Shown in pieces: positions 11,786 to 24,055 of a DNA stretch of 64,000 nt. Location: assembly GCA_028583605.1 (NCBI GenBank), contig CM053336.1:24847004-24911003 (forward strand). The letters are read 5' to 3'. Position numbers and translations under genes: made by a program. Each line of letters starts with the position of its first letter. Position 1 is the stretch's first letter. Under the pieces are notes generated by a model, which did no database searches, was not told the DNA's origin, and saw only the letters and a program-made list of their open reading frames with translations. Origin of the DNA: Dastarcus helophoroides (taxonomy: Eukaryota > Arthropoda > Insecta > Coleoptera > Bothrideridae).

Positions 11786-13200
11786 AAAAATATCCAAGAT
11801 TTAATTGAAATTCCCATTTTAACTTTGACCTTTTAGGAAGCAGTTTCAAGTTTAAATTGAACTTTCCGACAAAAATAGGAATTTAATAATTAAGAACAAA
11901 TATATATTAAAACATTGAATCTCAAACAGGGAATTTTCAACAAGAAACCCCAAAATTCGACAAAAATTGAAAAAAATTGGATTTTAATACGTTATATAGA
12001 GAAAATTTGAAATTTTCAGCATAATTTCAGCATTGTAAGAAAATCTATCAATATTTGGGACTGGACCCGAAATTTTGGAAAACCGCTTTAACGTATCACA
12101 AGTTGAAAAAAAAAATGTAAAAATGTAAAATTGTAAGTTTTTAATTAAAAAAAAACTGGAACTTTCGAGTTTAAAAACCTTATACCTGATTCTAATATTA
12201 AAATTTAAGGCCAAATTGAAAAAAAAATTTCAAATGTATCCAAAAGTCACATTTTTGACTTGCAAAATTTTAAATTTCACTTGCAATTTTGTTTTCAGAA
12301 TTTAAAATTTCTATAAAAATCAAAATTTCAAGAGTGAAATCAAAATAAGAAATTTTTTGATTGAAAATAATACTTTTATTAAAAGTATTTATTTAATTTG
12401 TACCTAAACTTTAACTCTTAATGTAAACTTATTTCAAATAGGTTTATTTTTTTACATTTAAGCTTTGTTCTTTCAAATACCAAAACGTTCACTAAAAAAC
12501 ATAGATAAATTCTAAAAAAGTTGTTAATAATAGATTCTAATTGCCTTTAAAATATTGACATATAAAAAAAATAATTAATTTTAGAATAGAAATAATTAAG
12601 GTTTGGATTCCGAAATTTACGAAGAAATTGCACATATTTTGAAATTTGAATTTTGTTCTTTAATTTTCAATTTTAGGCCTAAAATGTTGACTTTAAAAAC
12701 GAATATTTTAACTTTTATTCAGACCTAGCATTCTGAACCTGAGAATAGCCTCGAAATTTAAAACGTTGAGAAAAACTGAAAATTTGGAGATTACTGTTGC
12801 AAATTCGAGAAAATGCAAACATGTTGAAATTGAACTTGACATTTTTAGATTTTTTAAATAAATTGCAACCAACAAATGTTATTAATCTTCACATTTATCA
12901 AAAATTAAAATTTTTGAAAATTAAATTCAAATATAAGTACGGAATTTCCAGCAAAAAGTCGAAGTTTAAAGAAAAAACTTGAAATATTTTACAAAAAAAT
13001 CTGAAATATTCAAGTTTAAAAATTTTAAATTTGAACTGAAAATTTCTGGAAATTTTTTTTAAAATTATTTTGCTTTTTGTTTCAAAGACTGGAAAAAATT
13101 AAATTTTTAGAAAAATTGTCCCAATTGATTTAGCTTCGGTTAAAATATTTTTTCTTGAAATTGTCAATTTTAATTTAAATTTGTGTGTATGAAAACTTCT
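11786..13200. repeat. Degenerate A-rich low-complexity tract
   Basis: The plus strand is A-rich here, with phrases such as GAAAATTTGAAATTTT repeated imperfectly. This is the complement-like counterpart of the T-rich tracts at 381 and 4471. No genes are seen. Confidence 0.6.
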
Positions 13201-13244
13201 TTAGGCGTGCTAAGCAACTAAAGATAGGGAAAAAATGTATGAAA

Positions 13245-14240
13245 TTGCCATATACAGTGCTAGTCTATAACTTTGAATAAATTCAGTAAATCAAAAGAGC
13301 CTTTTTTCAGAAACATGCTTGGACACATCGATTAATATTTTAATTTGCGCTCTTTTTGATGTAAAAAAATTTCATACTGCATGTCCCAAATTTAAAATAT
13401 GACATCGCCGACAATTTTTGAAATAGAAACCCCATCTTTTTCTTAACTTTTCTTAAAGAATCTATCAAGTTACACATGCGTAATGAATTTTAATTTTTTA
13501 TTCTGTGTTATTCAAAAAAAAATTTACAAATTTAGTAACTGATTCGAAAAATCAAGAAATCTGGTTCAATTTAATACAATAGGGAATTTTCAGTTAGTAA
13601 ATGGACAATATTATGAACACTTATTGAAAAAACATTATTGAGTTGAATCAGATTCCTTGATTTTTTAAATTCGTTAATATTTGTTAAATATCTTTTAAAT
13701 GATAAAAAATTAAAAATGGAAATTTAGCACGCATGTGTTAATTTGCTATATTCTTCAAGAATATTCAAGAAACATATAGAGTTGCTGTTTCAAAAAATTG
13801 TCGATGACGTCATATCGTTGCGCGTTATTGGTTCAAATGATTAACACTTCGTAACCACTTTATTTCCAATCTGATTCCGGAACACTACAATTATAACTCA
13901 CTAACATTGTTTAATTAACTAATTTATTCATTGACTAACTCTATTTATAGATTTATAGATCCCGTTTCGGGTTCTAGAAGGAACGAGCAGATAAGACTTA
14001 TCGTTTGCGGAAATTTCTAGAGCGTTTATCTGCCGTTTGCTTAATTATCCTTAGGTGCTAAATTCTAGAATTACATTTTGTTACAATATCTTAAGTTTGA
14101 GACATGCTATATAAAATTTTGTTATATCAAAAAGAGCACAAATTAAAATGTTAATCGACACGTCCAAGCATATTTTCGAAAAAAACTTTCTTTGATTTAC
14201 TGAATTTATTTGAAATTCACACTAGCAATGTATGTAATAT
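13245..14240. mobile_element. Long palindromic (foldback) element, family D, split by a solo LTR
   Basis: The left arm (about 13250-13620) is matched by the reverse complement of the right arm. Landmarks are CAGTAAATCAAAAGAGCC at 13286 against the inverse near 14200, and ATGACATCGCCGACAATTT at 13399 against the inverse at 13795-13812. The right arm is interrupted at 13816-14085 by a solo LTR plus a 4-bp duplication; removing it restores the match to the uninterrupted left arm. Net length is about 720 bp. No coding capacity. Confidence 0.75.
13816..14085. mobile_element. Solo LTR of a gypsy-type retrotransposon
   Basis: This is homologous over its length to the LTRs of the element at 50492-53446 and to the solo LTR at 30816. 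It begins CGTTGCGCG (the expected TG has decayed to CG) and ends GTTACA. Perfect ATAT duplications flank it (13812-13815 and 14086-14089). The left arm of the surrounding palindrome serves as the empty-site reference. The shared landmark GGTTCTAGAAG lies at about 13969. Confidence 0.85.
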
Positions 14241-14464
14241 ACTTATATACCCAGTAAATCATTAGTATGATAAAGCGGTAAAGCGCTGTAGTTCCTCCAA
14301 TTTTTTGGGAAACATAAATCTTTTTAATACAAAGGTACATTATTATAAGGCGCACGGTTCTAAATTATTGTTTACTATACAGGGTTAATGTATACACGGT
14401 AGTGCAATAAAGTTGCTTTATTTTAAAAAGAATTGTGTGTATATTATTAAATATTTAACTGCTA

Positions 14465-15735
14465 TACAAAATGCTGATTAATACAGTATCAAACAATAGA
14501 GTTCTGCGATTAATAATTATTGAGATATTTAGAAAAACCATGAAATTTGGGTTAAAGGCACGGAATAATATAAAGACTCTAATAACGTAATCACATTTTA
14601 CATTTAATATACAGGGTGATGGAAATTTTATAACCATTGCTGTTTTTGTTTTATTCAAAAAAACTCTGTTTTTTTTTTAAATAAGAACTATATTTTTTTT
14701 TAATTATTTTTGAATTCTTTACATAAAAAAAAAGTTATATTGCCTATTTTTTTAAATTTTGTACCATTACAGACGTATTTTACATAAATATCAAAATAAA
14801 AATAATCAAACATGTCTTTTTTGTTCAAGTAGGAAATTAACTGTAGGCATTAAAAGCCTAAAGAATTAAACATAATATGTAATAGGAAAAAAAAATATTA
14901 AAAAAAAAATTACATCAAAAGCAACAAGGACGATCTTCTCTTTCAATACATTTAAAAGCATGTTTTAAGATTTCGAATTGGGTAGCGTTTTTAAGCACAT
15001 CCGATTGTTTCTATCAATATGCTTGTCATGCAGTAGTAAAAAAGCCACTTAAAAATTTTCATTTCGATTTTCATTATCAAATTTAACGCTTACAAATCCT
15101 GAGTTCTAATTTAACAGCATAACAGTTAAAGGGCGAATTTGCTTGAACATTTGTTGTTGATTTTCATTACACTAAAAATGAGAAGTCTGTTTAACAAACA
15201 ATTTTTACGAAACTTACAATCGTGGCTCCCTAAACATTTTTCAATAAGTATTCCAGCAATTAGCTAAAAACTTATTCGTCTTGTGGGGTTATCTTTTAAA
15301 TATTATTTAGCCTAAAATTTTTAGGCCTTGTGCTTATGTTTTTTTTTTTTGAAAATTTTGTTGACTACTACAAAGTTGCTACTAGAGAAATAAAAAGATA
15401 TATTTTTATTTTTTATTTTCAATTATATCTCTGTAACGGTGCAGAATTTTAAAAAATTAGTTATATGATTTTTTTTCTTCTTATTTAAGGAATCTAAAAA
15501 TGATTAAAAAAACACATAGTTTCTATTTGAAAAGACAGAGTTTTTTTGAATAAAACAAAAACAATAAGGATCATAAAATTTTCATCACCCTGTGTATTTA
15601 ATGTAAAATTTAATTACGTTAATATAGTTTCCATAATATTCCATGACTTCAACTCAAATTTCGCGTCTTTACTGCAAATATTAAAAAAGATACAAAGAGT
15701 CAAAATAACCCTCTTTTCTGATATTTTTTTTTTGA
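14465..15735. mobile_element. Long inverted-repeat element, family B
   Basis: The segment 14511-14780 is an inverted copy of 15420-15695. Both carry the landmark CAGGGTGATG(G/A)AAATTTTAT, at 14612 on plus and near 15567-15594 on minus. The mirror-image short open frames beginning MNKTKT on opposite strands show the symmetry and are not genes. The right half, from 14972 on, is also found as a direct repeat at 26236-27290. Confidence 0.7.
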
Positions 15736-16000
15736 AAAATTAAAATATCTTTAAAACTATCAAAGATAGTAATAAACTTGTATACATAAACTTACCTTAT
15801 TTTTTTACGCAAAATCCTAATAAAGTATAAAATTTGGGGGTTGCCATTTAAAATAAGAAAGTTGATGTCTACTTCCGGTATAGCCGTAATTGGAAAAAAG
15901 CTTGTCAGCTTTGACTAGCTTCATCGACAAAATCAGTTTGCCTTTTTAATAAGTGATACTTCTTTTAAAGGTAACTTGCCAACTAAAAAAAAGCACCTGG
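14972..16000. repeat. ~1-kb dispersed repeat, copy 1
   Basis: This aligns along its length with 26236-27290. Shared landmarks are AAGCACATCCGATTGTT, CTTGTCATGCAGTAGT, TTGGGGGTTG and the terminal A-run followed by GCACCTGGTAT (copy 2: ACACCCGGTAT). The CCGGTAT/AGGTAT ends look like the terminus of a non-autonomous transposon. It overlaps the right half of inverted-repeat family B. Confidence 0.75.
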
Positions 16001-16487
16001 TATGTTTTTCTCTTTAATTCTTCGGCTGAAATTATTTTGAATTTAATTTGCAATGTTTTAACATTTTTTTTATAAAAAATACGTTTTTCTTAAATAGCAC
16101 CTTTTTTTAATATTTCAACTTTAAAGTTAACATTTCTGAAATTTTCTTTATAAAATTTGAATAGTCCCATTGGCAATGTCTTCTTAAACTTTCAAGTTGA
16201 TTTTAAATATAACAATATATTTTATTCGCTGAGTGCATGTAACCTGATTCATCATACGATAAAAGGTGTCGCAAACACCTTTAAGGGTTGAATTTAATTT
16301 TTTTTTCTTGGCTATATTTCTAAGGTTTGAAAGCTGAACACTTTTAGATGTTTCGTGATAGGTGAGTGGTACTTCGCATTTTGACTTATAGATTCCCCAG
16401 AGCCAAAGGTTACCAATTTCTATTAGGAGCATGTTTTAAAACTTTCTTAAGAGAGTGGCTCTGATAGTAATGTTCATCCAATTTCAG
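16001..16487. other. Intron sequence before the first extra last-exon copy
   Basis: This is AT-rich with no recognised element. A minus-strand open frame (16432-16184, 82 codons) is present, but its composition and lack of recognisable domains give no support for a gene. The final bases form the ATTTCAG acceptor of the exon copy. Confidence 0.4.
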
Positions 16488-16810
16488 TGAGGAAGATAAA
16501 ATTGTTATACAGCTGTCTCGAAGGAAAAGTGAATGCCTTTTATCACTTGCACAAGAGACACCTGTATATATAAGTCCCAGCGAGGAAGACGGCAAAATCG
16601 AATGCAGATACTTCTTTTCCCGAAGGATACGATGGCGACCGACGAAAAATATCAACATTCCCAACTTTGGCAGAAGCCATGATGGATCTGGACGAGGAAG
16701 AAGAGGAAGAAGAGGAATTGTATGAAGGTTCTGCAAATACGTACACTGAAGAGATGACTGAAGAAATATCTATGTCTTTCTCTGTTTCCGCCTACGGTGA
16801 CTTTGAGTAG
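16488..16810 (+). pseudogene. Broken duplicate of the last NME8-like exon, copy 1
   Basis: It follows an ATTTCAG acceptor in the same phase as the functional last exon at 31629 (first base T completes a split codon). The first part reads KIVIQLSRRKSECLLSLAQ, then YISPSEEDGKIECRYFF, matching VIQLAKTRDDC...ECKIFFPEGYD of the functional exon. One extra base in the T/C run at 16612-16621 moves the rest (PEGYDGD, a long Glu run, EEISMSFSVSAYGDFE, stop TAG at 16808-16810) into another frame. A poly(A) signal-like AATAAA lies at about 16873. The phase is incompatible with direct splicing from the exon at 7313-7681. I infer a decayed duplication of the gene's 3' end. Confidence 0.7.
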
Positions 16811-17485
16811 ACTTTTAAACTTAGATTTTGCATTGTTATGATATTTTAATTTAAAACTTTTGTTGTGTTTATTAATAAATAGTTAAATTTACACACTGTG
16901 TTCATGATATCAGGTTTACTCTAAAGTGAAACCAAACCAATGAAGCCCATTCGCTATTAATACATCACTATTATTTAGGAAAGTATGTAAATGTTTCGTT
17001 TTCTAAATAGTCAGCTCTTGCGTTTTGGTTGATCTACCAAGATAACACCTACATAAGCCTAGAATCTTCTATGAGCAAACTCGAAATAGAGTACCATTAC
17101 GATTCCGTTCCCTTTGTTCTTTTTTTTGAGGCTACTTCCTTCCATTGGTCCTTTGTATTCCGCCCTATGTTTATCAGGAAGATACTCCGAGTTTTAAGCC
17201 TATAGTTGAATTGAATACAGAGACCTAAACAATATTTAAATTAGTCACTTAGCGCGACTAAGAGCCGAACCGCTTTTCGAACAAATGCCAACTGAATTAT
17301 CACGCGTCACCATTTCTAATACTTAAAACTGAAATGTTTAATTCTACCTGTTTAAACTAAAAGTTTGTGCGTATGTGTGTTTCTTTTTTATATTTAAAAG
17401 ACAGAGAGTAACAAATTACTTTTATCACCTCTGGCATTTCTATGGCTACTAACCAGTCATTGATTATTTAAATTTTTCATTTCAG
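16811..17485. other. Intron sequence between two extra last-exon copies
   Basis: This holds the apparent poly(A) signal of copy 1 and a moderately AT-rich stretch without recognised repeats. It ends at the TTTCAG acceptor of copy 2. Confidence 0.4.
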
Positions 17486-17781
17486 TGCAGATAAATTAGT
17501 CTTCTAATTATCCCCCAAAAAAAGCGAGTGTGTCTTAGCCATTATCCAAGAAAATCCATTCTACATCAGCCCCACCAACTTTGAAGGCGAAGAGGATTGC
17601 AAAATATTTCTTCCCTGAAGGCTATGAAGAAGATCTCGAGGAAGTATCGTTCCCAGTAACTATTGTGCCTGTGGTTGAAGAAGAAGACGAAGAAGAAGAG
17701 GAAGAAGGTGAAGAGGAGGAGGAAGGTGGAGAAGAGGAAGTTGTAGAGGAGTCGATGGACGCTTTTGGTATGGACTGGTGA
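17486..17781 (+). pseudogene. Broken duplicate of the last NME8-like exon, copy 2
   Basis: After a TTTCAG acceptor in the same phase as the functional last exon, the frame reads ADKLVF, stop, LSPKKSECVLAIIQE, then FYISPTNFEGEEDCKIF. The stop sits where the other copies have Gln. One extra base in the T/C run at 17611-17615 shifts the remainder (FFPEGYEEDLEEV, a Glu-rich run, MDAFGMDW, stop TGA) out of frame. A poly(A) signal-like AATAAA lies at about 17876. The ATG at 17581 is inside the exon, so the 66-codon open frame starting there is not an independent gene. Confidence 0.68.
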
Positions 17782-19420
17782 TTATATATAAAAGAAAAGG
17801 TTTTTAGTTCTATTTTTATTTTTTTTTTACTACATTTTTTACAATGTGATTTTATACACCTTTATACATGTTTAAAATAAATATTTTACTACTGCATTGT
17901 TAACAGTTATTCCTCTTAGACGCTGCTGTGTTGTTTGTAATTTGCCCCATATTCTAAGGCAATAAATTGCACAGCTTGGTAACCCTTCTCTTCGTTGTTG
18001 ATCCCCTGCCACGATCTATCAGAAAACCGTTTTTTCTATAATTTGTTTTCGCAAAAATTATGTTCATAATATTTTCTTTGATTTAAAATCATCAAATGTT
18101 TTTTTCTCTGTACATTATTTTCTTTTATGCATTTAGTAATGTGCAATTATCACAATTTTAGATTAAAAAAATGTTTTTTCGAGTGTGAACTCCAAATTTC
18201 GAGGAAAATCAGTATATCAAATTTCAATATTTTCTTGCAAATTCAAGTTAAAAATTAAGAGTTTCGAGATCAAAATCAAAGTTTCAACGTTTTGTGTAAA
18301 CTTTAAGTTTAAAACCTGAACTTTAAAATTGGTTTTTAGAAATTTCAACATTGATGAAAACTGTATCTACGTGTTTTTGAAAACTTCTAATTTAAGGAAT
18401 AAAGAAACATGTTTAACATTTTTAAAATTATTTTTGGATTTAAATCAATATAATTTAAAAGAACTGTCTAGGAATTTAGAAAAAAACTGGTAGTCCTACA
18501 CAATCTTGAAATTTGTAAATTTGCTTTGAAAGAAAATTCAAATTAGAAATATTTTCAAAATCTTACTATGATAAAAATTATATCTCTAAAGTTTAACGTT
18601 TCCGTAATTTAAGCAATAAAAATCAACATATAGAAAAAAAATAAAACTTAATAGGGAATCCCAAATTTCGAGAAAAAAATGAGAAATATCAATGTTAATG
18701 ACGTAATTTTGATTTTAATCTCAATGTTATGAAATTAAATACATCTTCAAATCCAAAAATTAACCTTTAAGCCAAGTTTTCATTTTATTTCGAAAAATAA
18801 AAATTAAAACAAATATTTTTTTTAACTTTAGGTTGTAATATCGACCAAAAAGGTAAAAATCATAGATTTCGCTTTTAAAATTAAAATGTGCAATGCAATT
18901 GAACGTTCAAGATTATAAATCTAAACTTAAAATTAAAATCAATATTTTTTTGGAAATTTTGATCGTTTCGAAATGGGTATTTTTCTCAAATTCTTGTTTT
19001 TATTGAAATCTCAAGTCTTAACCTTCTGTGGTTGCTGTCAGGATTTCTAAAATTCAAAATCTTTAAGAATTCCTAACTTTAGCGTGTTTTTCCAAAGTCT
19101 GAGATTTTATTGAAATTTCCAGCAACTCTAATAAACTTGAAATTTTCAGAAAAATATCCAAATCCAGATTAATTTCGTAATTTAAAAATTAAAATAAGGA
19201 TTTCTTATTACCTTCCAGTATTTTAAAATGTTTGTTGTTACTTAGAAATTTTAAATTATTTCCTTGAAAATTCTGACTTTACATTTTAAATTTTTAGTTC
19301 GAAAAGAAATTCGAAATTTTGAGTCTACACGCAGAAATGTAAAATTCCAATTTGACTTACACTAAAATTAAAATCCGGAATCTCTTTAGAAATATTAAAT
19401 TAGTAATGTATACAGCATTA
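17782..19420. repeat. Flank of the exon copy, then degenerate A-rich tract
   Basis: The first ~250 bases are ordinary AT-rich DNA with a less AT-rich patch at about 17915-18030. From about 18050 to 19400 the plus strand is degenerate and A-rich (phrases like AATTTCGAGAAAA and AAATTTTGAG). No genes are seen. Confidence 0.5.
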
Positions 19421-19431
19421 CATTCAGAGCA

Positions 19432-19740
19432 ATGCTGCTACACATAGGAAAACATACATATATTTTCATATTAGGTACAGCGAACATCTTGCATGCCTTC
19501 AGAAATCAACACCCAGAAAGATCAAATTTTGCAAAGTATCCATTAGAAACACAACATAAACTTACATGCGCGAACACAGTAGAAGTATTACATATTTCTA
19601 ATAATACTAAAAAACTTTATTTCTTGAAAGCCATAGAAATTCACAAATATTTACAATCTAATCAACTTACACTTATGAACGAGCAGCTTGATCTTCTAAA
19701 CACAGCTCTAATTGAAGCTTTGGACGAGAATATGGATTAG
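19432..19740 (+). pseudogene. Penelope-like retroelement: GIY-YIG endonuclease C-terminal fragment
   Basis: The open frame contains AFRNQHPERSNFAKYPLETQH and then a segment around VEVLHISNNTKKLYFLKAIEI, ending NTALIEALDENMD. The SxFAxHLxxxxH signature followed by a hydrophobic VLH strand and a Glu-Ile helix is what I know from the end of the GIY-YIG endonuclease domain of Penelope-like elements. The reverse transcriptase and the GIY-YIG motif itself are missing, so this is a 5'-truncated insertion, the usual form of such elements. The start Met is arbitrary. Confidence 0.65.
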
Positions 19741-19935
19741 ACGAAATATTCGTACGAGTCTGTGATCCATGGAGCTTGTTAGCATAACAAATGCTAAACA
19801 AATTGCTGGTATGACCACCGATGATGCAGTAATGCGAAACCTGGTCCGGTGTTAGCAAATATTTATCGAAAATCCTTGTGGAATTTTTAAATGTTGTTGC
19901 GTTTTTATCGTTAATAAAGTTTATTCAGTTATGAA
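19741..19935 (+). mobile_element. 3' region of the Penelope-like element, with a degenerate hammerhead-like motif
   Basis: The segment directly follows the stop of the GIY-YIG fragment. At 19803-19858 there is a possible degenerate hammerhead fold: CACCG (19816-19820) pairs with CGGTG (19847-19851), TTGCT with AGCAA (19854-19858), and GCA with TGC precedes GAAAC (19836-19840) and a GTC triplet. The CUGAUGA core box is not intact, so an active ribozyme is unlikely. Confidence 0.4.
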
Positions 19936-20009
19936 TATTAAAGGAATTCCACGGTTGGAAATGTCAATTATGTTCGTCATATTACTTTTTACCTCGTCTG
20001 AATATACTA

Positions 20010-21015
20010 AAGCAATTTAAAATAATTCTGATTACCAAAAAACGGTGGTCAGGGATGTTTTCATTTTAGCTCCACCACACGCTGTAAAATAATCAAACAA
20101 TAATGTGACAAATGGTGGTCTGATATTTAAATTGTCAATCAAGATAATTTCCACTCATTTTGTCACCGATATGCGACCTGCTAAGAGTTCAGTTACTGTG
20201 AAACAGTAAGATAAAAGTAAAAAATTGCAATTATTTTCCGAACGCTGTAGCAGTAACCCCTGTAATGCTATTTTAGGTAAAAGATAATTTAAATCTACAA
20301 ATAATAGAATAAAAAAATATATGGTATTTTATTTAAGATAACAAAATTATCGCTGCTTGAATTTATCAAAAGGTTCAGTCGTGAATTTAACACTTGGATT
20401 AATATTTTTGAATTCATGAGTGTTGTGTAGGATAGTTCCATATGTGTTCTGTTTTTATATTGAATAAGAAATTACTATCTGATTTTTGGTATCTGTCAAA
20501 TTTCCTATAAAAATTCACTTATCTCAAAAAGTATAAATTTCAAAAACAATGTTTGTTATCAAGAGTGCCCTAAAATATCAAATAAAATTTATAAATGCAA
20601 AAATATATAGGGTGTTTTATTTAAAATAATGAAGTTGGTGTCAACTTTCGGTATAACTGAAAGTACAACAACTTTGCGAATCTATTAATTGTGTTAACCT
20701 TGTTTATTTTGCTTAATTGCCAAAATTTCCTGGTGGGACAGACTGTATATTTCGGCTTCGGTTTCGGGCTTCGTAATTTTTACATGTACATCGACACTAT
20801 TTCGACTTAATGGTGTTAGGAGGCACTGAAAACGAATTTTCGTTTTGGCGGGTATGGTCGACATATATCGCAAAATATACGAGGTTAGTTCGAAATGTTT
20901 TCGTGTAGGCGGCTCCTGGTCACGCTGTATATACATTGTAGAGGTTATACGCATTTTACCCGCCATAATATGTCTCACGCACTTTATGAATCCCGAAGTT
21001 ACGGCAACAACGTTT
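20010..21015. repeat. Dispersed repeat family F, copy 1
   Basis: This aligns with 56485-57330 on the same strand and in part with 54200-54500 inverted. Shared landmarks are GGTGGTCAGG/GATGGTCAGG at the left, TGCAAAAATAT(A/T)TAGGG in the middle, AACGAAGTTGGTGTCAACTT-like sequence, and GGTGGGACAG at the right. The minus-strand open frame at 20978-20694 falls in it; I recognise no domain and the other copies do not preserve it, so it is not called as a gene. Confidence 0.65.
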
Positions 21016-23970
21016 TCCTATTGAGATTTCTATCGAGAGAAAGCAAGGTGTTAAATTTTGACAAACTTTAAGAATAATTTAACAGATTAGATAACTAAAA
21101 AAATAAATAAAAAAAATTAATCCGTCCTAATTATGCCTTGTTCTCTCCCTCTAAGTTTGTGAAACAATAGAAACATAAAATGTCCGTAAAACCATAGAAT
21201 TATCAAACACCAAAAGCAAATAAAATTAAATAATTTGTGCCATATTGATATCAATTTTATATCTACTTTTTTTCTACCAAAGTAAACATGTGCGTGGATT
21301 TGCAATAAATTGTATTATTTCCTAAAGGCACTGAAATAATTTGGTACTATAAAAAATCTTTGACATAAAAATAATTTCAATAAATGTGTTCCATGATAAA
21401 AGAAATAAAGCATATTTTTTGAGGTGTTCCGTGTTACTGTAGCATTAATTTTAACAATAAATTTAATTAAATTTTAAAACTGAAGTCTAGGAAAACAGAG
21501 AAGAAAACTCGACATCTTATACAAAACATTTCATTGAGGTTTAAAGTTTAAAGACAAAATTTTGAAAAAATTAATCCAAACCAGGATAAAAATATTAAAG
21601 GTATAGAAAAAATACTCCAGAGAATAATCTATTTGCTTTTAATTTTAAAATTTCGAAATTTTAAAAACACAAATCAAAATTATTAGATAAAGTTTGCATT
21701 CCTTTTAAGTCAAAAAATATAAAACATTGTTTATATAATTTAACGAAGAAAAATTAAAAAAAAAATTAACAGAATTTAGTTTTAAACTTGAATATTCCAA
21801 GTTTTTTTCAAGTTCCAACATATTACTTGAAGCTTAAAATTGAATTGATAAAGAATAATTAAAATGTTTAATTGAAAGTCAAACATTTGTGAACATATCC
21901 TAATATTTCATGAATTAAACTAAAATTTCGAAAAATATTTAATATATTGAACTTCTTACGTATTTACGATTTTTCCCTGTTAAATTTTTAATTTAATAAA
22001 GAGTCTAATTGTGGATTTTACAAATTTCTGGCTTTAATTACGTATTTGAAGAACAAACTTTACAAATTGGAAAGAAATACAAAATTTATAAAAGTAAACC
22101 TCGACTTTTAATTCTAAAATTAAATTTTAAGTTTTTAAAAATTTTTAAAATTTACGTAAAATAATAATTCTCAAAATGTTCACTTTATTCCCAAAACGGT
22201 TATTTTATTTATTTTTCTCTAAAGGTTAACATTTTAAACAAGTGATAATTTCGGAAATATTTTATTGTATTTTTAATTTGAAAATTCAGAAAATTTTACT
22301 TATTTTCGGAAATTTCAATTTAAAAGAAATGTTGATTTTTTCATCTTTTAAAAATTTAGAATTTAATTTCTTGAGGTTTAAAGTTTAATCTCATGAACTT
22401 GTAAAGTTTAAGTTTTAATCGAAATTTCGCAAAAAATAAAAATAAATTTCCCGATAGTATTGAAAATTTAACCAATTTTTTTTCTAGGTTTTTTCAGGAA
22501 TTACCGAGACAATTACAAAAAAGGATATCAAGTGGCCGTTTCTTTTTAAATTTTATTTAAATAAGTTCTCATTTTGGCTAAAAATCTAGTTTCAATCAGT
22601 CTCTAAATTTTATTTAAAACTGCAGTCTTAAGTATAAATTACTGATAAAGTGATAAATACTAGTTAGGGCAAATAAAAATAAAATTCGTGGTTTTACAAG
22701 TTTGCAATTTGAATTTATTCTTATGCTCAAAAATCTGTTAGTTTAAGAGAAAGTATTGATACACAAAGTAAGATTTCTTGTTTTGCTATCCAACTTCTTG
22801 GTTTACTTCTTGCCTTGCCAATTTCTTGATGGTTTGATTCCTGCCGTGCTAGCAAGAATCTTGCTTTTTCCTACTCTTGGAGATATAAGCTTTTCAAACG
22901 AAATCCCACCCAAGATTTATATACAAAAATTGAAACTTATAAAAATCAAAATTTTTTATTTGAAGTTTACATATAGATTGGAAATTTCGAGAAAATAGTT
23001 TATATTTTGAGAAAACACTCCAATTTAACAAGCCAAATTTTTCACAAATTGCAAGAAAACACTCAAAGTTTGAACATTTTATTTTGAAATTTCTAATTGT
23101 CGGAATTTGATAATTAACTTTGAATTTATTTGCAGCAAAAATTTTAATTTCGAGATTTTAAAAAGAATGATAAATTTAGGATTATTGGAAAAAATTAAAA
23201 TTTGCGAAATATTCAAAATAATTTAAGGAAATTAAAAATATCAGAGATATTACGTCGAAACTAGAAATTTTAAAATTTGGAAAAAGTTCAAGTTTTTTCA
23301 AAAATGTTTAATTTTTATTAGCAAATTTTAAATTTTTGATTATAAATTGGTGTAAGGTTTGTAATCAATTTTTCTCTTCAGAATGGACTTTAAAGTTGAA
23401 ATTTTAACTCTTGAGATTAAAATTCCAAGTCTTAATAATAAATCAAAATTGGTTTGGTGGAAAAAAATCTTGCAATTAAAGTCAAACTGTTAAAAAAAAA
23501 TCGTAACAAAGTCACAGTTTTGTTGCTAAAATTCTGATTTCGAATACAAAATCGAAATATCGAAATGAAAATTGAAATTTAGAGAATAAAATTAAAATGT
23601 TGGATAAACCTGAAAATTTGGGAAGAATTAAATTTCTTTCTAAATTTTGGATATCTAAACAGTATCATTTTGAAAAAATAATTGAAAAACATATTAACAT
23701 TAATTTTTTTATTTTAATATTTTCTGGATTTTCAAATTTTTTTAAGAGCGCCAGAATTTATTAGTTGTTAAAATTGTGTATTTAGAAAGTTTTAAGAACA
23801 CTCTGCTAGAGCTTCAGTCAAAAAAATAGCAAAAAAAAACCAAAGAAAGATAAATGTGTTGAGTATGATGTCGAGCTTTTGGTCATTTGCTAGCAAATAA
23901 ATTTTTCTAGTTTAATGTAACTAACGAAGTAGACAATTTTGGTTTTACCAACAATTAATTATTAAGTTAA
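21016..23970. repeat. Intron sequence, mostly degenerate A-rich tract
   Basis: From about 21440 to 23790 the sequence is the A-rich degenerate type. An unusual pyrimidine-rich, CTTCTTGG-like patch lies at 22760-22880 and opens an 80-codon frame without recognisable features. No genes are supported. Confidence 0.5.
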
Positions 23971-24055
23971 GGGACCATATAAAATGAGGAGGACCGAATC
24001 ATAGTAAATCATAGAGCATTCAGTCCTTCCCATCTTATGTTGGTCCCTTAACAAG
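23971..24055. repeat. Small foldback element (~85 bp hairpin)
   Basis: The left arm starts GTTAAGGGACCATATAAAAT and the right arm ends in the inverse of GTTAAGGGACCAACATAAG. Together they give about 35-bp imperfect arms round a short A/T loop. This is the form of a miniature foldback or hairpin MITE. Confidence 0.75.

Noticed and set aside
16184..16432. 82-codon minus-strand frame
   Set aside because: It reads as plausible protein but shows no domain I recognise, no splice or promoter context and no second copy.
17581..17781. Open frame starting ATG with a Glu-rich tail as an independent small gene
   Set aside because: It is the out-of-frame second part of a duplicated last exon (17486-17781) with an upstream acceptor, a stop and a shift. 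The ATG is internal.
20694..20978. 94-codon minus-strand frame
   Set aside because: It falls within dispersed repeat family F and is not preserved in the copy at 56485-57330.
22756..22998. 80-codon plus-strand frame
   Set aside because: It lies in pyrimidine-rich low-complexity sequence inside a degenerate tract; its hydrophobic residues come from T-rich codons.
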